NCBI RefSeq assembly: GCF_034190915.1
Contig: NW_026947503.1
Location: forward strand, 18,632,532-18,696,531
DNA: 64,000 nt
Source: Cavia porcellus
Taxonomy: Eukaryota; Chordata; Mammalia; Rodentia; Caviidae
Reading direction: 5' to 3'
How positions within the stretch are numbered: the first letter of the stretch is position 1; each line of letters opens with the position of its first letter. The notes beneath the pieces are model-generated. The model was not told where the DNA came from. It saw only the letters and a list, made by a program, of their open reading frames with translations, and made no database searches. Below are positions 58,615-64,000 of the stretch, piece by piece. Both the position numbers and the translations under genes were made by a program.

Positions 58615-60212
58615 CAGCATGTTAAATGTAAATTGGAACATTATGGCTCATATCTAGATGTCTCTACAATGTCTCGTGTGCTTATAGGTGGGCTTTTTGG
58701 TGCTGCCTGGATGTAGTTTATGCGATACTTAGATTAAGGGTATTTATCACCAAATTAGATCACTGATTAGTTTAGCATATTTGGGTGTGAATGATGGGAG
58801 TTCCACCATGGGTAAGAGTGGCACCAATGAAAGACTTTTACACTGAAAGGAATTAAAGGGATGGGGAAGATTTCTTTGCCTACTGCCTCCTGCCTGTCCT
58901 ACAGTTGAGTTTTCTCCTTTTCCATGTTGTGTTGCTTTGGAGCCAGCTGGTCACGGACTGAAACCTCTACACACTGTGAGCTATAAGAAATCTTTCATCC
59001 TTTAACTTGTGGGTGTCATATATTTTTGTATCAGCAATGAAGAAGCAAAAGGACAGATTTTGGTAACAGAAGTGTAATTATTCTGTAACACTACCTGGCC
59101 ATATGGTTCAGGAGTCTTTAGAAGGTAACATGTGGGAGAAGTTTGAAAAAGTTTAGAGATGCTATCAGAGAAAGCATTCCTGGATTGTAGAAGATGAATT
59201 TGATTGAAAATGCTGCTTGAAACATTGAGCAGAACATTGATTGCAATGCATCTGGAAAAGAAGTTTCAATTGGGAAGAAGGATTGCACTGGGCAGTTAAT
59301 TCTTAACCTCGTTTTATTGTCTGACACAACTTTGTCTGTATTTTACACATATCCAGAGACTTTGAGGGAAATGAAGATTAAGTGTAGTGGACTAATAAAA
59401 ATGGCAGAGGAAATTTCCAGGTATCCTACTGATGAAATGGTTATTTTTAGAAGATATTAGTCAAATGTATGTTGAGAATCAAGAACAAATGATCCAGCAA
59501 AATAATTTTAAAAGTTTTGAGTTTGGCAGGAAACAAAGTTCAAGTAAATCTGTGCCCTGCAATGGTGAAAAAGAGAACTTGGCTGTTGAGAAAATTAGCA
59601 ATAAAAAGTATGTATATCAGAAAAAGATGCTAAAAAAGGTGGCCTGAGGTAGTCACAGGGGCCAACAGGGTTCCACTTTTATAACCTCAAAATTGCAAAG
59701 GGAAAGAATTTACTTTGTGAAGAGATCCCCATAATATTATGTTTCATAATAGTGGCTGTATATGGAAGTTGAACCTCAGAGTGGAGTTTACATACTTAAC
59801 AATCCAGGATTCAACCTCTTTAGCCAAGGGAGATACAAGCCTGATGACTGTCCTTGCTGGCAACAGATTTTGGCATCATTTACATGTTCTGTTTTTAAGT
59901 GCATGCAAAATGCAAGAGTTGTGGGGTAAGGAAGGCATCCTCTCAGAATTTAGAAGAAGGCCTCAAATTCTAGGCAGTGTGAATGGCATTAAAGGGAAAG
60001 GGAGCACTGCTTTACTTGCTGTTGCTTACTACCTCCATCCTGCACTGCAACTGTTTCTCTTCCTTTACACCCCTCTACCATGCCGCTCTGCCTTAAATCC
60101 ACCAACTGGGGACTGAAATCTGCACCAACTATAAATTTTAATAAGCTTTTCCTCCTTTAAATTGTGGGTGTTGGATATTTTTTTCCAGCAGTGAAAATGT
60201 CCCTAAGACAGA
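58615..60212 (+). mobile_element. MaLR-type element with two LTR remnants
   Basis: Two LTR-like 3' ends, at about 58860-59050 and 59995-60212, share ggactgaaayct, an aagcttt/aatcttt-cctcctttaaa stretch, tgtgggtgt and a cagcartgaa end. About 650 bp lie between them, with no coding capacity recognised. This fits an ERVL-MaLR element with a short internal region. LTR starts (near 58615 and 59690) are estimates. Confidence 0.55.
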
Positions 60213-60589
60213 TATCCATGTCATAGTACCTCAGCAAAAACTAAAGAGATAAAGAAATAAACAAGAAATAAAATCTTGTGTCAGCCCAGGTAGCACTCAT
60301 AAACAATTATTTTTATTGTTTGTGGTACATATTTGCACTTTTTGTCTTTAAATTTTATTCTTTTGGAAATTTACACATACATATATATGTAGTTAAGACT
60401 CCCCCTGAAAAATTTCTTTTGCAGCGCCCTTTCTCTAGGCTAAATTTAGTTTGAAGAAAATAATATATAGTGGATCAGCTCATATATTTTCTATTTTGTG
60501 TCACTAATGAGCCCAAATTTCTTCAGAATGTTTTTGCATTAACCTAACAGTATTGTCAGGTTTAGGGATGGACACAGTGAAACGACAAT

Positions 60590-60830
60590 GGTGGTAAAAG
60601 TTATGATGCCTAGCCCCAAGCCATGCACACTCAGCTGCCGGAAGCCAAGTTGCTTAAGCTTGGACTTTCCCAATGTGCTCTGTATCTTGAGTATTCTATT
60701 CAGCAATATACAAAATACTTCAGAGGCAGCTTCTCAAGAGCCCACCCTGCTACAGACTGAATATTTGTGAAGTCGAGCTCCATTCATCTTCCCCTCTTTG
60801 CTATCATCCTATATTTTTCTAATTGCCCAA
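60590..60830 (+). repeat. Diverged direct repeat, copy 1
   Basis: The segment with ggcagcttctcaagagccca, ctacagactgaatatttgtg and cccctctttgctatcat recurs at 61235-61400. Identity is strongest over the last 100 bp; about 75 bp in the middle are absent from the second copy. Confidence 0.75.
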
Positions 60831-60869
60831 CCAGGAATAATGTTAAAGATTCTCTAACCTTGTGTTATA

Positions 60870-61190
60870 GTATAAAGCTCAAATGTGCCTTAAAAGTCTC
60901 AGGTATACAGAGCTGGGGCTATGGAAGATGATTATACCATGCTGTCACAATACCATCAGTGAGTTAATTCACCTATTCATGTCATTGTTTTTAAACATCT
61001 CTCTCTGCTTCTTGGCTCTCTTGGATTAAGAAGCTGTGATCCTCCATTATCTTCCACGGTGTCCTTTCTGCCTTAGAGCTGACCAACCACATGTGAACCA
61101 AATCACCTAAAACTAGAAGCCAAAATGAACTACTCTTAAATTATGAGAGTCGAGTATTTTATTCCAGCAGTAAGAAATTTACTAATACAA
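60870..61190 (+). repeat. Probable MaLR solo LTR
   Basis: The 3' part reads cttccacggtgtcctttctg, caaaatgaactactcttaaa, then gagtattttattccagcagt and an aatacaag end, the layout of a MaLR LTR end. It lies between the two direct-repeat copies. Confidence 0.5.
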
Positions 61191-61234
61191 GTTCTGAGAC
61201 CAATCAAGGTGTTTTGATGTTATCTTTGAGACTG

Positions 61235-61390
61235 ATCCACAATTCCACTATTTCCTGCTTTCTTCTCATCCCATGCACACTATGCCCAGACAGAAATGGA
61301 GACCACTTCATAAGCAGCTTCTGGAAGAACTCATCCTACTACAAACTGAATACTTGTGAAGTCAAGCTCCCTTTATCTCCGCCTCTTTGC

Positions 61391-61400
<10 letters not shown>
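61235..61400 (+). repeat. Diverged direct repeat, copy 2
   Basis: It matches 60590-60830 (ccatgcacact, then agcagcttct..aactgaatacttgtgaagtc..cctctttgctat) and runs straight into a (TA)n tract. Confidence 0.75.

Positions 61401-61437
<37 letters not shown>
61394..61437. repeat. (TA)n microsatellite
   Basis: An uninterrupted TA run at the end of the direct repeat. Confidence 0.97.
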
Positions 61438-61440
<3 letters not shown>

Positions 61441-62469
61441 TTTCCAATATTATGTGCTATCATTTTATGGGTCTGTTTTTACTTAATTGTACAAAATAGA
61501 AATGAGAAAACAAATGAAGAAAGGAGGAAAGGAAACTCAGATTAAGCAAGTTAACCAACACATTCTTTTATTTAGTGATCAAGGAGGTTCCCAGAGATAT
61601 GACTTGAAGTGATATATCCAAAGCTACTGAACAAATAGTGAAAGACAGTGAAAAGAAAAAATAATATTGGTGACCATCCATTTTATAACAGATAATACCA
61701 TATCTTAATTTATTTTTCTTTTTTTAATTTGTGTCCTTTAATAATGAATAATATTTTATTCATAATGATTTAATGAAATTCTCATTACTTTCATCCCTGA
61801 GAATTTTATATCATTAGTGTGGAATAAGACTTCCTTGACATTTCTAAGTTGGTATTACTGAATTATACAAAGTTATATGGTTTTGTTGGTTCATTATATT
61901 GCTTACCATCATAATATATTTTTCACTAGGTTTATTATTTAAAAATATGTCTTGAATTGTTCAGGTTGATATTTATCACATTTGTAGTCAATGTCATAAC
62001 AAATATAGCTACATTTAGGGTTATTGATAGAATAAATATACATTAAACAGAGAAGGCTTAATTTTGCCTCTTGAAAAGATGGTAAAACATGTTTTTTCTT
62101 TCCTTATTTTCTGAATATTTATTGTAGAAAACTTGTAAATGCATGCAATTCTCTTCCTTATGAAATGTATAAGGATTCTTCTGAAAATGAATTCCTTGAC
62201 AACTCGATGATCAGGAATGTCTTTCTTAAAATCTTCAGTAACATATTTCTAAAATCCAAATACAAAAGAAGAGAGCATTCTTACCTCTGGTGACCTATAG
62301 GAGGTGAGAATCTTTCATCATTGGATGTTTCCTTAAATTTGCAAAGCTGCTCCTTGTCATAAGATATAAAAAGATCAGATTCTTCCGGGATAGAGACAAA
62401 TGTATTAACACCGATGATCATATTATATAGGATATTTATCAAGAAAAACCATGGCGATCTAATACATTA
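61438..62469. other. AT-rich spacer
   Basis: Nothing recognised. Confidence 0.5.
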
Positions 62470-62560
62470 TTTTTGTTGTTGTTTTTGGTACTAGGAATCA
62501 AACTCAAGATCTTGCGCTTGCCAGGTAGGTGCTTATGCCACCGAGCTATAGTCCTAGCTC
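62470..62560 (-). mobile_element. ID-like SINE
   Basis: On the plus strand, tttttggtactaggaatcaaa, gatcttgcgcttgccaggta and ccgagctatagtcctagctc show an antisense tRNA-type SINE. No clear target duplication remains. Confidence 0.85.
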
Positions 62561-62790
62561 TAAATAGCTTTCCTAAATTCTGTATGAGATAAAGTTAACA
62601 TGTTTATATTGAAAATTGTTTCATCAATATGTAAGATGATATTTTTATGAAACAGAAACTTAAAAAGGTTCATTTTCAAGATAAAAATTTTAACTCCAAG
62701 TGGAAAAGTACCAGTAGACAAAATCGCTTAGTTGCCTTCAGAGGTAATCATACATCTGAAAAGAGATCCTAAAAAGGCGAAAGAGATAAA

Positions 62791-63125
62791 CTGTCAATAA
62801 AGTGTGACTTCACTGTGCTAACTCTGAGTGGAAAAGCACTGACAGCAGTGACTTACCTGTGGCATAGTAACCTGCCTCTAAACTCACAAAATGTTTGCAG
62901 AGAGAGTGGCCCAAAGGAATATGTGGAAGTGAAAATCCAGCAAGCTTCCCCCAAGAACTCAGTCAGTGAGGAACAGAGGGAAGGTATCTGCACACTAGGG
63001 GTTAATTTGCTCACTGTAGCTGGGCCTGGTGATGTAGTTTTAGCTATGCAAGATTGCATTAAAGCTTCTTTTTCGTTACTCTTCTGTCTCTGAGTTCGCT
63101 CCGTGGCTCTGAGTTAGTGAACGCA
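62791..63125 (+). repeat. Possible solo LTR
   Basis: A less AT-rich block ends with ATTAAA (near 63058), a pyrimidine-rich stretch and CpG-bearing gagttcgctccgtggctctg, which looks like the R-U5 part of a retroviral LTR. Start (tgtcaataaagtg) and family are uncertain. The 92-codon frame inside is incidental. Confidence 0.4.
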
Positions 63126-63849
63126 TTTCTTAAATACATAAAATGTAAATCCCTTTGAAGAAATAGAATTCAGTGTTTCTCAATTTGCTTGGCATTAGAA
63201 GAAATGTTTTTCATAAGTTATCTATCAGAATAATGATCCTTAAACTAGGCCATTAAGAATGCTAATGTGCACTGCTTGTTGAATTATTTTGTAAGATAAA
63301 TAGGCTATTTCATTTTGTATACAGTCTGAGCAATTAATGTGTCTCAGTAAGTATCCATTTCTTAAAGAAATAAATCAAATTTTAGTTCATTTTCCTTGAT
63401 TTAATTCATAACTTTGCATATTGAAAGCAAGGAACACGCTATTAAACAGAGAGAAAGAAAGAGAGAGTAAGAGACAGAGAAGGCAAAATAAATTATACTT
63501 ATTATAGATGTTTACTAAAAGTAGGAATATAAAAAGAAATACAAAGGTAATATTCAAGAATAAAAAATGTATTTGAACCATTCTGTGTTGAGCCTCCATA
63601 GGTTTACATATCATTTGGGGTAGGTTAAAGAAAGCTGTTTCTCAGTGACCCATTTAACTGTACATCTAAGCGTCAATGTGTCAAAACTATTTTTCAAAAA
63701 TAGAACGTATAAAGACAGCATTACTTAATAACCTCTTTAAATGTGCTGAAAAAATGTGACAAAGATCAAAGCCAAAATCACTCTACACAAAGCAGACAAA
63801 CACAGACACAAATTGGAATTCGTGAGTTTCAAAAGTAAACATGGAAACA
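63126..63849. other. AT-rich spacer
   Basis: No gene was found. A purine-rich gagagaaagaaagagag tract lies at 63450-63480. Confidence 0.5.
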
Positions 63850-64000
63850 AAACTTTTGTAAATGCAGAGGGGAGGAGAGGTTGAAGGGAGGGCATGAGAA
63901 TGGGAGGAAAAATGAACAAGATATATCATGTATAGGTGCATACTCGACAATTAATGTGATCACTATGTACATGTAAAACATGCCAATAAAATCTTACTTT
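63850..64000 (+). mobile_element. L1 3' end running to the window edge
   Basis: A G/A-rich stretch (gaggggaggagaggttgaag), then acaagatatatcatgtatag, gtacatgtaaaacatgcc and an AATAAAA at the end follow the usual 3' terminus of L1s. The A tail would lie just outside the window. Confidence 0.6.

Overview
This 64 kb window looks like an intergenic, repeat-dominated stretch of a placental mammal, almost certainly a rodent outside the mouse/rat family. The evidence is antisense B1 (7SL-derived) SINEs, tRNA-Ala-derived ID-like SINEs with A-rich tails, one composite B1+ID element of the B1-dID type known from several non-murid rodent families, rodent-style LINE-1s, and an endogenous retrovirus whose LTR starts like intracisternal A-particle (IAP) LTRs. 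I cannot name the species. I found no host protein-coding exon, no functional tRNA or rRNA gene, no CRISPR array and nothing bacterial. Every recognisable coding piece belongs to a retroelement and nearly all are broken.

Layout. 1-0.9 kb: AT-rich, nothing recognised. 0.9-3.6 kb: a minus-strand class I (gammaretrovirus-like) ERV remnant with a full 3' LTR, a broken env carrying a SINE with a clean target-site duplication, and an 83-bp stub of a second LTR reached through a 38-nt poly(T). 5.4 kb: B1. 5.95-12.34 kb: a long minus-strand L1 with ORF2, ORF1 and a 5' UTR containing a GC-rich tandem array. 14.0-14.5 kb: a B1 abutting an LTR related to the 0.9 kb one. 18.07-21.31 kb: a young minus-strand class II (IAP-like) provirus with two almost identical LTRs, a 6-bp target duplication, an intact 350-codon shortened gag, an integrase tail and a SINE at the gag/pol deletion junction.

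21.3-44.2 kb: mostly AT-rich spacer with scattered SINEs, old LTR pieces (an ERVL/MLT2-like LTR at 25 kb, probable solo LTRs at 27.3 and 36.8 kb, an MLT1-like piece at 41.7 kb), microsatellites and an AT-rich minisatellite. 44.2-53.8 kb: a nested plus-strand L1 stack, in which an old L1 3' end is split by a partial L1 that is joined to a second L1 with its own monomeric 5' UTR. 54-58.5 kb: spacer, a SINE, a (TA)n tract and a less AT-rich block of unknown origin. 58.6-61.4 kb: MaLR-type LTR remnants and a diverged direct repeat. 61.4-64 kb: spacer, a SINE, a possible LTR and an L1 3' end running off the window.

The elements do not form a pathway. Their relations are insertion history: SINEs into ERVs, L1 into L1, and LTRs into older repeats. 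The most notable items are the young IAP-like provirus with its shortened but open gag, the two different L1 5' UTR architectures, and the odd junctions (LTR stub/poly(T)/env, and L1/L1) that ordinary single insertions do not explain. Boundaries of diverged repeats are estimates by eye.
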